DNA from: Bacteriovorax stolpii
GTDB lineage: Bacteria > Bdellovibrionota > UBA2428
Direction: 5' to 3'
Assembly: GCA_945881775.1 (NCBI GenBank)
Contig: CAMCVE010000003.1
Coordinates: forward strand, 105,222-169,221
DNA length: 64,000 nucleotides
A program made the translations under genes and the position numbers. Of the stretch, positions 7,383 to 15,928 are shown piece by piece. How positions within the stretch are numbered: position 1 is the stretch's first letter; each line of letters starts with the position of its first letter. A model generated the notes under the pieces. It ran no database searches and was not told the DNA's origin. It worked only from the letters and a program-made list of their open reading frames with translations.

Positions 7383-9593
7383 ATGACCTTACTCTTTGAT
7401 GGAAAAGCCTTTCGCCTCGAACAAGATCAAGATCTGGGTCTTCTCACCTTTGACCTGAAGGACGAGAAGATCAACAAACTTGGAGACGTCTCGCTCCCAG
7501 AGCTCGACGGCCTACTCAAGGACTTCAAGAAAAAGTTCCCCACGATCAAGGCGCTGCTCTTTCGCTCAGCAAAACCTGGATCCTTTATTGTAGGAGCAGA
7601 CCTAAACCTTGTCCGCTCCATGAAAGACTCGTCTGAGGCGGAGAACGCTTCCCGAGAAGGACAACGAATTTTTAATATTCTGGAAGACCTCGGTCTGCCA
7701 ACACTCGCAGCGGTCGAGGGCCCCTGTGCGGGAGGAGGCACCGAACTGATCCTCGCTTGTAAATATCGTGTGGTCTCTGACTCGGCTCGAACAGCGATCT
7801 CGCTTCCCGAAGTAAATTTGGGATTCTTGCCAGGGTGGGGTGGATCTTACCGACTGCCTCGACTTGTGGGACTCGGCACAGCCCTCGACATGATTCTCAC
7901 TGGAAAGAGCATTCGAGCCGACAAAGCCGTAAAGATAGGTCTCGCAGAACAATCAATTCCAGCAGCACTCTTTGGTGATGAGATCCTCAAACTGGGACGA
8001 CGTCTGGCTGCGGGCGAAAAGCCTTTCAAGCCGCGTCGTGACCCTGGACTTCTCCATAAAATTCAAAAAGACCAACCCGCTCTTCTTCAGAATTTCTGGG
8101 CTGGACGTCGCTTTGTATTCCACCAGGCCAAGGGCGGAGTCACGAGCAAAACGCGCGGCAACTACCCCGCTCCTTTGCGCATTCTTGACGTGATCGAAAA
8201 GAGTTGGGGTGAGCGGCGCGAAAAAGCCCTCGACCTCGAGGCCAAAGCTTTTGGAGAGCTCTGGGGAACAACGGAATCCAAGAACCTCGTAGGACTCTTC
8301 TTTCTGAGCGAAGAAGCCAAACGCGACACGGGTGTCACCCTCAAATCCGATGTTGTGAAAGCGCTCCCGAAGATCTCAGAAGTGGCGGTTCTCGGCGCCG
8401 GCGTGATGGGAGGTGGTATCGCCTCACAAAGCGCAGCTAAGGGAATGCGCACTCTCGTCAAAGACATCAGCTGGGACTCTGTCTCGAAGGGTCTTGCTCA
8501 CGCCAAGAAACTTGCCAGCGAATCGCTGAAGCGCAAAAAGATCAACAAAGTGGAACACGAAGCTTGGATGAGTCGTATCCGCGGACAGGTGGATTACTCT
8601 GGATTCAAAGCCGTGGATCTTGTGATCGAAGCCGTCGTTGAGAACATCGATGTCAAAAAGACTGTCCTAAAAGAAGTCGAAGTACTGGTGCGGCCCGACT
8701 GCATTATTGCCTCCAACACTTCAAGTCTCCGAGTCAGCGACATGGCTTCTGCCATGCAGGACTCTTCACGCTTAGTGGGACTGCACTTCTTCAACCCTGT
8801 CCACAAGATGCCACTGGTCGAGGTGGTTTCGCATGACAAAGTTTCAGAAGAAGCTGTCGCGCGTGCCGTCCAGTTCGTCAAAGATATCGGAAAGACCCCG
8901 GTTGTCGTCAAAGACGGTCCCGGCTTTCTCGTGAACCGAATCCTCATGCCTTGGCTGAACGAAGCGGGATACTGCCTCCTAGAAGGCTACTCGATCGAAG
9001 AAATGGACAAGACCTTAAAGGATTTTGGAATGCCGATGGGCCCCTGCGAGTTGCTCGATGAAATCGGACTTGATGTCGCCGTGAAGGTCGCAAAAATTCT
9101 CTACAAAGATCTCGGAGAACGCAGCAAACCTTCGGACGCGATTGACCGTATTCTCGGTGAAAAAGACAACAAACGTCTCGGGCGTAAGTCAGGCCTGGGT
9201 TTCTACACCTGGGACAAACCCGGAGGCAAACGAGTTGAGCCGGATGTGGGTGGCATCGAAAAATTGGTCTTCGCAGGCCAGTCCTCCCCTAACGCCCCTG
9301 AGCACACTCCCGAGAGTCTTGTGCGCCGACAGATTTTTCCGATGATCAATGAAGCGGCTGTTATTCTCAAAGAAGGACTCACCGCTGGCCCGGCCCAGGT
9401 CGACCTGGCAATGATTTTCGGAACAGGCTTTGCTCCTTTCCGTGGGGGCCTTTGTCGCTATGCGGATTCTGTAGGGCTTGAGCGTGTCGTTGCCGAACTC
9501 GAGCGTCTCTCGGAGATCCACGGAGCGCGACTCGCACCTTCGCAAGCCCTGAAAGACTTTGCCGCAAACGGCGGAAAGTTCTATCGTAGTTAA
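7383..9593 (+). CDS. fadJ: Multifunctional enoyl-CoA hydratase / 3-hydroxyacyl-CoA dehydrogenase
   Basis: This alpha subunit hydrates 2-enoyl-CoA and oxidises the L-3-hydroxyacyl-CoA product with NAD. Residues ~1-290 are a crotonase domain with both catalytic Glu residues in context (GGGTELILACKYR and LPEVNLGFLPGWGG). Next is the NAD Rossmann motif GAGVMGGGIASQSAAKG, the dehydrogenase His in HFFNPVHKMPL, and two C-terminal 3HCDH helical domains. The 736-residue length fits FadB/FadJ; pairing with the FadI-like thiolase favours FadJ. The stop is 2 bp before kdsD, so lipid and Kdo genes may share a transcript. Confidence 0.93.
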   Translation: MTLLFDGKAFRLEQDQDLGLLTFDLKDEKINKLGDVSLPELDGLLKDFKKKFPTIKALLFRSAKPGSFIVGADLNLVRSMKDSSEAENASREGQRIFNILEDLGLPTLAAVEGPCAGGGTELILACKYRVVSDSARTAISLPEVNLGFLPGWGGSYRLPRLVGLGTALDMILTGKSIRADKAVKIGLAEQSIPAALFGDEILKLGRRLAAGEKPFKPRRDPGLLHKIQKDQPALLQNFWAGRRFVFHQAKGGVTSKTRGNYPAPLRILDVIEKSWGERREKALDLEAKAFGELWGTTESKNLVGLFFLSEEAKRDTGVTLKSDVVKALPKISEVAVLGAGVMGGGIASQSAAKGMRTLVKDISWDSVSKGLAHAKKLASESLKRKKINKVEHEAWMSRIRGQVDYSGFKAVDLVIEAVVENIDVKKTVLKEVEVLVRPDCIIASNTSSLRVSDMASAMQDSSRLVGLHFFNPVHKMPLVEVVSHDKVSEEAVARAVQFVKDIGKTPVVVKDGPGFLVNRILMPWLNEAGYCLLEGYSIEEMDKTLKDFGMPMGPCELLDEIGLDVAVKVAKILYKDLGERSKPSDAIDRILGEKDNKRLGRKSGLGFYTWDKPGGKRVEPDVGGIEKLVFAGQSSPNAPEHTPESLVRRQIFPMINEAAVILKEGLTAGPAQVDLAMIFGTGFAPFRGGLCRYADSVGLERVVAELERLSEIHGARLAPSQALKDFAANGGKFYRS

Positions 9594-9595
9594 CA

Positions 9596-10561
9596 ATGAG
9601 CAATGATCGCAGTATAGAACGCGCGCGTGAGCTTCTTAAGATCCAAGCTCACGCGATCGAAGCCGCCTCCAAGAAGCTGGGGGCCTCGTTTCCTGCCAGT
9701 CTCGCCTGCATTCGGAAGGCTGTCGCCAGCGGCAATAAGCTCGTGCTGATGGGAGTTGGCAAGAGTCACTATGTCGCTCATAAGCTTGCGGCCTCCTTCA
9801 TGAGCACTGGGGTGACTGCGATTTTCGTGCACCCCAGCGAGGCCCTTCACGGCGACCTCGGATCCATCCGCCCTGGTGACATTGCCATTCTCTTTTCCAA
9901 AAGTGGAAGTACTCCGGAAGTTCTAGGACTCCTGCCCTTTCTGAAAGGTCGCAATCCCGTCATCGCGATTACCGGTGGCCTTGAGTCCCCTCTCGCTCGG
10001 CAATGTGATTTTCTGCTCGACGCCTCGGTCGAAAAAGAAGCCTGTCCGATCAACATGCTTCCCACGGCGAGCACCACCGTGGCTCTCGCTTTAGGCGACG
10101 CCCTCATGGCCTCTCTTGCCGAAGAACAAGGTTTTTCGAAACAAGTTTTCGCAGGCTACCATCCTGGCGGTTCGATCGGAAAACGCCTCAATTTCCAGGT
10201 AAAAAGTGTTCTCAATCTTCGCGACGCTTGTGCCCACGGACCCGCCTCTCTCAGCCTCCGAGAAGTCGCCCAGAAAATGAGCGACAAACCTTTAGGCGCT
10301 TTCTGCGCTCTCTCAAAGGAAGGGCGCTTCGAAGGCCTGATCACTGAAGGCGACCTCAGGCGAGCTGTGGCTCGTGGTGAGGACATGAACTCGGCCGCTT
10401 CGAAGATCTTCAACGCAAAGCCCATCACGCTGCAACTCGACATGCTCATCGATGACGCTATTGCGAGCATGGAGCAACAAGGTCGTCGCATCAACTGCGC
10501 CCCGGTCGTGACAGAGTCGGGAGAATTCCTCGGTCTCGTGCACATTCATGATTTGATCTGA
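9596..10561 (+). CDS. kdsD: Arabinose-5-phosphate isomerase
   Basis: KdsD interconverts ribulose-5-phosphate and arabinose-5-phosphate, the first step to Kdo of lipopolysaccharide. Residues ~1-190 are a SIS sugar-isomerase domain (MGVGKSHYVAHKLAASFMST, then FSKSGSTPE, and GYHPGGSIGKRL), followed by two CBS domains (about 200-321). The 321-residue length matches the KpsF/GutQ/KdsD family. kdsB and kdsA follow at once, so this copy is most likely the biosynthetic isomerase. ATG 9596 lies 2 nt after the fadJ stop. Confidence 0.93.
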   Translation: MSNDRSIERARELLKIQAHAIEAASKKLGASFPASLACIRKAVASGNKLVLMGVGKSHYVAHKLAASFMSTGVTAIFVHPSEALHGDLGSIRPGDIAILFSKSGSTPEVLGLLPFLKGRNPVIAITGGLESPLARQCDFLLDASVEKEACPINMLPTASTTVALALGDALMASLAEEQGFSKQVFAGYHPGGSIGKRLNFQVKSVLNLRDACAHGPASLSLREVAQKMSDKPLGAFCALSKEGRFEGLITEGDLRRAVARGEDMNSAASKIFNAKPITLQLDMLIDDAIASMEQQGRRINCAPVVTESGEFLGLVHIHDLI

Positions 10562-10607
10562 TTTTGTTCAGATTGCCCGATCTGCAAAAACTGAATAAGC
10601 TACAAGC

Positions 10608-11381
10608 ATGTCGTTTATCGTTGTTCCCCTACGTCTTCAGTCTCAGCGCCTGCCTGAAAAGATTCTTGCCGACCTTGGGGGTAAGCCACTTTGCGTCAGA
10701 TCACTCGAGCGTGTTTTTGCTTCAGTTGAATTGTGTAACAATCCCCAGGACTGGCAGGTTCTCGCAGCAGTCGACGATCAGCGTACGGAAACTCTGCTAA
10801 AAAAACATTTCCCAAAACTCACAATTGTTCTCACGGATCCTGCGCTTCCCTCGGGAACCGATCGTGTCCACGCCGCTGTCTCAAGCCTGGGCCTCGCTAA
10901 AGCCGACTCGATTATAGTTAATGTCCAAGGCGACATGCCCCATATGAGCGCGCGTCACACAGCCGCTTTCCTTGATTGGTGCATGGCTCGCAAACCTGCA
11001 TTTGGCACCCTCGCTCACGCCTGGCCTCGCGACCAAGACCTCGAAGACCGTGCTCACGTCAAAGCCCTCGTGTCTCACACAGGCCGCGCCATTTATTTTT
11101 CGCGCTTTGCGCTCCCCTACAGTCGCGTTGAAGCCCCAAGCGAAGGGCCTCTCGTCCCCTGGTATCACGTTGGGATTTACGCCTACAACTATGCTCAACT
11201 GTCCGAGTTTTGCGCTTGGGCTCCAAGCGCCTTGGAACGATTTGAAGGGCTCGAGCAGCTCAGGGCCCTCGACCGCGGCGTGGCAATAAACGTCATGACT
11301 TTTGAAAACACTGACACCGCCCACAGCTTTCGCGGCGTCGACACTCCGGCCGATCTAACATGGGCTGCGAGTTACAAGTAA
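10608..11381 (+). CDS. kdsB: 3-deoxy-manno-octulosonate cytidylyltransferase
   Basis: KdsB makes CMP-Kdo from Kdo and CTP for transfer to lipid A. The 257-residue protein has the family N-terminal loop (VPLRLQSQRLPEK, usually IPARY..RLPGK), LPSGTDRVHAA and the metal-site NVQGD. After NVQGD the usual EP is MP here. VPWYHVGIYAYN and LERFEGLEQLRAL complete the family pattern. It sits between kdsD and kdsA, 46 bp after kdsD. No good ribosome binding site is visible before ATG 10608. Confidence 0.92.
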   Translation: MSFIVVPLRLQSQRLPEKILADLGGKPLCVRSLERVFASVELCNNPQDWQVLAAVDDQRTETLLKKHFPKLTIVLTDPALPSGTDRVHAAVSSLGLAKADSIIVNVQGDMPHMSARHTAAFLDWCMARKPAFGTLAHAWPRDQDLEDRAHVKALVSHTGRAIYFSRFALPYSRVEAPSEGPLVPWYHVGIYAYNYAQLSEFCAWAPSALERFEGLEQLRALDRGVAINVMTFENTDTAHSFRGVDTPADLTWAASYK

Positions 11382-11447
11382 TGGGACAGTGACGGGCCCA
11401 AAGCTCGTTCAGTAGACAGCCATCCGCACGTGTCTTAGAAAAGTCTC

Positions 11448-12299
11448 ATGCAAGATTTCGTTTCTCTCGCTCAACCGGTTAGCTACACAACGCCCTACGG
11501 CAGCTTCACCTGGGGTGATGTTTCAAAGTGGGTCCTTTTTGCGGGTCCGGACATTTTCGAAGACGAGGGCATGGTGCTCGAAGTCGCTCAGGAACTGAAG
11601 CAAGTTACTTCGGAGCTCGGCATTCCCTGGATCCTCAAATGCAGCTTCGACAAAGCCAATCGCCAAAGCCTCTCTTCCTTCCGCGGGCAGGGCTCAGAAA
11701 TTGGAATCAAGGGCCTCGAACGCATCAAAGCAAAGGTCGGCTGCGCTCTTATCACCGACGTGCATGAGTGTGCCCAAGTCGAGCGAGTTGCAGAACTCGC
11801 GGAGATCGTCCAGATCCCCGCCTTCCTGTGTCGCCAAACCGACCTGGTCCTTGCGGCTGCAAAAACCAACCGCGTGATTCACATCAAGAAGGGCCAGTTC
11901 ATGGCCCCTTGGGATATGAAGCCCATCGTGGCCAAAGCCGCCTCGACCGGAAACAAAAAGATTCTTCTCTGTGAGCGCGGCTCGAGCTTTGGCTACAACC
12001 GACTCATCAACGACATGACAGGACTCGTAGAGATGCGCCGCCTTGGATGCCCGGTGGTCATGGACGCCACTCATTCCGTGCAGCTTCCTGGAGGCCTCGG
12101 AGAATCCAGCGATGGTCGTCGCGACATGATTTCGGTGCTCGCCCGAGCCGCAATGGCGGTCGGCGTGGATGGCCTTTTCCTCGAGACCCATCCCGATCCG
12201 GAGAAAGCCCTCTGCGACGGACCCAATGCACTTTACCTCAAGGATATGCGCAGTTTACTCACAAGACTTCAGGCGATCCGTAAAGGGCTCTTGGCTTAA
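11448..12299 (+). CDS. kdsA: 2-dehydro-3-deoxyphosphooctonate aldolase (Kdo-8-phosphate synthase)
   Basis: KdsA condenses phosphoenolpyruvate with arabinose-5-phosphate to Kdo-8-phosphate. Signatures are FAGPDIFEDEG, KCSFDKANR (canonical K.SFDKANR), GLERIKAKVGCALITDVHE, IPAFLCRQTDL, IKKGQFMAPWDMK and DATHSVQLPGG. At 283 residues it is full length. N rather than C is expected at the metal site in metal-independent enzymes; KCSFDKANR has Cys two residues after Lys and I do not assign the metal class. Third gene of the Kdo cluster; the next gene is convergent. Confidence 0.95.
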   Translation: MQDFVSLAQPVSYTTPYGSFTWGDVSKWVLFAGPDIFEDEGMVLEVAQELKQVTSELGIPWILKCSFDKANRQSLSSFRGQGSEIGIKGLERIKAKVGCALITDVHECAQVERVAELAEIVQIPAFLCRQTDLVLAAAKTNRVIHIKKGQFMAPWDMKPIVAKAASTGNKKILLCERGSSFGYNRLINDMTGLVEMRRLGCPVVMDATHSVQLPGGLGESSDGRRDMISVLARAAMAVGVDGLFLETHPDPEKALCDGPNALYLKDMRSLLTRLQAIRKGLLA

Positions 12300-12333
12300 G
12301 CTCCACTCATTGAACGACTCATCCCATAAAGTT

Positions 12334-12747
12334 TTAGTCTTGAGGGATTCCCAATTCAGCACCCGACACTTCGTGCCCGACTTTGTCCTGCAAATGCTTG
12401 TAGGGTCCGTTGGGATCGACCTCTTGCAACAGGTATTGATTCTTAATCGTCGTAAACTGGAAACGATAGGGTGGTCGGGCACCTGGGGAGCGGTTGCCCT
12501 TGAAATTCGGATCCACTTGGCTTGAGAGGTCTGCTCCTGGCTGCTGAGACGGGGGCACGAGTTGTTCCTCGAGTCCATTGTCAGTGGCAGAACTGGGTTG
12601 TTCTCCCACCCGAGAGGGGCGCACAATATCGCCCTTACCGAGGAAGTTACCGGCCTTCAGACTCAGAGCCGCAAAAAATCCAACACCCCAAATCACTCGT
12701 TTCAAACGAAACTCCCAGATGCGTCTCGACGTCTCACTAGCAAACAT
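12334..12747 (-). CDS. Hypothetical single-pass membrane protein
   Basis: A 137-residue protein with a short basic N-terminus and one hydrophobic segment (VIWGVGFFAALSLKAGNFLG, about 17-36), followed by a Pro/Gln/Ser-rich stretch and a charged C-terminal part. ATG 12747 is preferred because of a GGGGGGA motif just before it; a GTG at 12801 would add 18 residues. It follows ppiD by 88 bp on the same strand and is probably co-transcribed, suggesting an envelope role. No family recognised. Confidence 0.55.
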   Translation of the reverse strand: MFASETSRRIWEFRLKRVIWGVGFFAALSLKAGNFLGKGDIVRPSRVGEQPSSATDNGLEEQLVPPSQQPGADLSSQVDPNFKGNRSPGARPPYRFQFTTIKNQYLLQEVDPNGPYKHLQDKVGHEVSGAELGIPQD

Positions 12748-12835
12748 TGTCCCCCCAGAACTGTAGGCTCCCTCTGATTCTAGCCCGCAAGCCGAGAACA
12801 CGAGGAGTCAAAAATTCGGGAGCCGGGCCCCGAGA

Positions 12836-14389
12836 TTAGAGCTGCTGAGCTTGGAAGGTCTTGGAGATCTCAGCGACGCGGTCCTGGCTGATGAAGATCT
12901 TCTTTTTCTTCTCAGCCTCTTCGTAACGAGTTTTGAAGAAATGCTCGTAAGCGGTCGAAACCTTTTCCTCGCCAACAAGCACACCCTCGGAACCGGGCTT
13001 AGGATCTCCTTCGACCTTAGGTATTTCTTCGCTAACAAACCTCACGAGGACCAGTGAGTCGCCGCGGGGCAGGGGCTTGGCGAGGAAGGGCTGCTCTTTG
13101 GTGAGGCGCAGCAGGGGCTCGAGCTGAGCGTCGATGTTGCCGAGAGCGGCGAGATAGGGGTCTTTCGGAGACCAGGCGGCCTGCTTTTCCCACTTGAGCT
13201 TGTAGGCTTGAAGATCTTTCTCTGAGGGACCGGTGGACTTTTCGATCCAATCTTTCACGAGCGCATCGAGGCGGGCCTGGCGCTGCTGTTCTTGCCACAC
13301 CTTGGGCAGAATTTCTTCACGAACGTCCGCAAAAGTCTTAGCACTCGCTGCGTGGCGATCGATGAATTGAATGAGATGTTCGCCGAACTGCGTCTTAACA
13401 GCATCCGAAATTTCATTGGGCGTCTTCATCTCAAAGGCGACTTTCTCAAATTCTGGAACCATCATCCCGCGAGCGAAATATCCAAGATCTCCGCCTTGGC
13501 CCGCGTTAGAAGCATCCTCGGAATACTTTTTCGCGGCTTCTTCAAAGGTGATTTTCTCTTCGCGGATCTCTTGAGCGATCTTCTGAATGTCTTTGTCGGA
13601 ACCTGACTTCACAAGAATGTGGCGGGCACGAACTTCTTCAGCTTTTTTGAACTGATCGATGTTCTTATTGAAGTAGGACTGAAGGCGAGCTTCGGTATCC
13701 GTAGCTTTTTTGAAAGTCTCGAGGTCATCGGCGCTGGGCAAGGCGATCTGCCCAATCGAGTCAGGGGTCAGCGTAACGACTTCAAAAATGATCTTACGAT
13801 CGAGCCACTTTTGATTCTCAATTTCAGCTTTAGAGACGACACGCAGACTGCTGTCGAAGATCTTCTGGAGAAGGGTTGAGGCCACTTGCTTGCGCAAGTC
13901 CTCTTCAAAGAGCGCAGGACGCGCCACCATTTGACGATAGAGAACAGGATCAAAACGACCCTCTTTTTGGAATTCTGGGATCTCGCGAATCATCTCCGTT
14001 ACAGATTCTGGAGCGGACCTGATTCCGAGTTTTAACGCAGTGCTATAAACGAATCTTTGGTACACGATTCGCTGAAGGACTTGGCTGGGGTTGAGTTGAC
14101 TCATCATGATCTGACGAATCATCTGAGCTTGCTCGGGACTTTGAGCTCCCTTGGCCTGTTGCTGGATCAGCCCCTCCATCCGCTCGTACTCGCGCCCTAG
14201 AACGTTCACGAGCTCGCGTGTTGGGATATCCTCGCCTTCGACTCGGGCAACAGACTCGGACCCCATCATGCTTGATCCGCCCATGAGAGAGCCGTCTTGA
14301 GCTCCGAACATCGACACCACCATGCCGATGGCGGAAATAACAAAAACAATCGAAAAGAGCGCCCGGTAACGACGAATGAGTTCCAACAT
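12836..14389 (-). CDS. ppiD: Membrane-anchored periplasmic peptidyl-prolyl isomerase
   Basis: PpiD-type chaperones are anchored in the inner membrane and help newly exported proteins fold. The N-terminus has one membrane helix (about residues 10-30, LFSIVFVISAIGMVVSMFG), then a SurA-like helical chaperone region containing repeated M/Q-rich helices, then a parvulin domain from RARHILVKSG through GGDLGYFARGMMVPEF to GEHLIQF (about 255-355), then a long C-terminal helical region. The 517-residue length is slightly under the ~620 of E. coli. ATG 14389 is preceded by GGAGGA. It is divergent from mreC. Confidence 0.88.
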   Translation of the reverse strand: MLELIRRYRALFSIVFVISAIGMVVSMFGAQDGSLMGGSSMMGSESVARVEGEDIPTRELVNVLGREYERMEGLIQQQAKGAQSPEQAQMIRQIMMSQLNPSQVLQRIVYQRFVYSTALKLGIRSAPESVTEMIREIPEFQKEGRFDPVLYRQMVARPALFEEDLRKQVASTLLQKIFDSSLRVVSKAEIENQKWLDRKIIFEVVTLTPDSIGQIALPSADDLETFKKATDTEARLQSYFNKNIDQFKKAEEVRARHILVKSGSDKDIQKIAQEIREEKITFEEAAKKYSEDASNAGQGGDLGYFARGMMVPEFEKVAFEMKTPNEISDAVKTQFGEHLIQFIDRHAASAKTFADVREEILPKVWQEQQRQARLDALVKDWIEKSTGPSEKDLQAYKLKWEKQAAWSPKDPYLAALGNIDAQLEPLLRLTKEQPFLAKPLPRGDSLVLVRFVSEEIPKVEGDPKPGSEGVLVGEEKVSTAYEHFFKTRYEEAEKKKKIFISQDRVAEISKTFQAQQL

Positions 14390-14443
14390 AGTCCTCCATC
14401 ATGAACGAAGACATTTCCTTGTCAACGTGACCTGCGCAGCGCC

Positions 14444-14486
14444 CCTAAGATTTCACAATCGAGCGAACGCATTGTGAAATCTTAGG
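14444..14486. repeat. Perfect 16-bp inverted repeat between ppiD and mreC
   Basis: CCTAAGATTTCACAAT and its exact reverse complement ATTGTGAAATCTTAGG flank an 11-bp spacer. There is no T-tract on either side, so it is a poor terminator. The right arm carries the predicted -35 hexamer of the mreC promoter, which suits an operator, although an RNA hairpin is possible. Confidence 0.75.
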
Positions 14487-14500
14487 ACGCGCCCTACAAT
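14472..14500 (+). promoter_or_regulatory. Predicted sigma-70 promoter for mreC-mreD-mrdA
   Basis: TTGTGA (14472-14477) and TACAAT (14495-14500) are separated by exactly 17 bp, but the -10 is only 10 bp before ATG 14511, so a transcript from here would have an almost absent leader. The -35 lies inside the right arm of the inverted repeat. Confidence 0.45.
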
Positions 14501-14510
14501 CAAAGATCAA

Positions 14511-15377
14511 ATGCTCTTCTCGAGGTTTTTTCGGCGCAATCGTTCACTCCTTTCCAAGGTGCTTCTCTTCCTTTTGCCGGTGATTCCGTTGCTCCTCATC
14601 AAGGCTCCAGAAATGCCTTCTCTGCGCATCTATGACCGAATTCAGTCCGCGATCGTGCACCCGATTGCAGAAGTCTTCACGCAAGCGACTAAGGGCGGAG
14701 CCTATGTCTGGGACCATTACCTCATGCTCGTGGGTGCCTCCAAGGAGAACGATTCCCTTAAAGTTGAGGTCCAAAATTTGGAAGCTCAACTTCTTGGTGT
14801 CGAAGAACTGCGTTCTGAAAATGCGCGTCTAAAGCAAACTCTTGCGATGCCAGAACTCCCCGCCCTCAACACCGTTGCGGGAGAGATCATTGGGCAGGAC
14901 CCCTCGGGTGAGTCGCTAGCATTTTTTATCAATGTGGGACGTCGAAACGGCGTTAAGGAACGCATGCCCGTTATTTCCCCGCAGGGAATCGTTGGAACCA
15001 TCTCGCGTGTCTACTCAAACCATTCCATGCTCATTGCGGTTCAAGATCCTTCTCACGCGGTTGACGGTATGATTGCTCGCTCACGAGCGCAGTTCATCGC
15101 TGAGGGGAAGGGACTCTCGCTGACCGGTCGGCTGAAATATTTGGACCGATCGGCAGATGTTCGAGTCGGCGATCTCGTTGTGACGAGTGGTCTTGACCAG
15201 GTTTTCCCAAAGGGCCTCAAGATCGGCTTCATTATCAAAGTGGACAGGCCCCGGACCGGCGTCACCCAAAATGCCGAGCTTCGCCCTTCCGCCGACCTTA
15301 GTTACCTGGAAGAAGTCCTAGTCGTCCTCAACCAAAAAGATTTGCCAGCACTGCCCGTCGAGGACAAATCCCTATGA
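14511..15377 (+). CDS. mreC: Rod shape-determining protein MreC
   Basis: MreC is a bitopic membrane protein linking the MreB/RodA/PBP2 elongasome in the periplasm. After a basic start (FFRRNRSLLSK) there is one membrane segment (about 14-32), a coiled coil (about 75-115, ENDSLKVEVQNLEAQL region) and the beta-barrel periplasmic part with the family elements INVGRRNGVKERMPVI, GIVGTISRV and GDLVVTSGLDQVFPKGL. The 288-residue length is typical. It overlaps mreD by 4 nt. mreB is not in the window upstream; ppiD is there instead. Confidence 0.95.
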   Translation: MLFSRFFRRNRSLLSKVLLFLLPVIPLLLIKAPEMPSLRIYDRIQSAIVHPIAEVFTQATKGGAYVWDHYLMLVGASKENDSLKVEVQNLEAQLLGVEELRSENARLKQTLAMPELPALNTVAGEIIGQDPSGESLAFFINVGRRNGVKERMPVISPQGIVGTISRVYSNHSMLIAVQDPSHAVDGMIARSRAQFIAEGKGLSLTGRLKYLDRSADVRVGDLVVTSGLDQVFPKGLKIGFIIKVDRPRTGVTQNAELRPSADLSYLEEVLVVLNQKDLPALPVEDKSL

Positions 15378-15919
15378 CGATGACTCAAAAACGCTGGTTT
15401 GAAATTCCCATACTTTTGCTGATCATTTGGGTGAGCCAAGCTGTCGAACTCAGCCTCTTGCCTCTTCCTTATTACCTCGGCACACCACAGCTCTTTTCAC
15501 TCATGGTCGCGTACGTTGCGTTCTGTCGTGGCTGGACCAGCACGGCTGTCATTTCATTCCTTCTCGCTTTTCTGTGTTCGGCTAATGTCGGCTACCCAAC
15601 CGGACTTTTCATCGCTGCCCATCTATGGAGCGCACTTAGCTCCCGAGCGGTCGTTTCTGCATTCACTCTCGAAGGTCGTCCAGCTTTCGTTATTGTCGTC
15701 ACCGGATACAGCCTGTTCCTGAAGATTCTCACGTGGTCGCTTCTTAAGTCGCTCGACGCAAGTCCTACGCTGTCCTTGTTTTTTGCTCAGTTCTTTTCAC
15801 AGACCGCTCTCCTTGCTGCGGCCGCTTGGATCATTTATCCGCTCTTCCGTAAATGGGATGACTATTTCCTTCATAGCCTTGACGACGACAGCCTGAGCCC
15901 TCGGATGATTTTGAAGTAG
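15374..15919 (+). CDS. mreD: Rod shape-determining protein MreD
   Basis: MreD is an integral inner-membrane partner of MreC. The 181-residue product has about five hydrophobic segments, beginning after a short N-terminus (IPILLLIIWVSQAVELSLL) and ending with a charged tail. Sequence conservation in this family is low, so the call rests on hydropathy, length and its position: ATG overlaps the mreC stop and mrdA follows 9 bp later, the standard mreC-mreD-mrdA order. Confidence 0.85.
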   Translation: MTMTQKRWFEIPILLLIIWVSQAVELSLLPLPYYLGTPQLFSLMVAYVAFCRGWTSTAVISFLLAFLCSANVGYPTGLFIAAHLWSALSSRAVVSAFTLEGRPAFVIVVTGYSLFLKILTWSLLKSLDASPTLSLFFAQFFSQTALLAAAAWIIYPLFRKWDDYFLHSLDDDSLSPRMILK

Positions 15920-15928
15920 GGGTGGACG

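Noticed and set aside
12748..12820. Apparent lipobox LLVFSACG upstream of the 12.3-12.7 kb gene
   Set aside because: An in-frame TGA lies immediately before it, so no signal peptide can precede it; the GGGGGGA-ATG start at 12747 is preferred.
14398..14425. Possible ppiD promoter on the minus strand (TTGACA, 16 bp, CATGAT)
   Set aside because: It would place the transcription start within the ribosome binding site a few bases before ATG 14389, and the -10 is poor.
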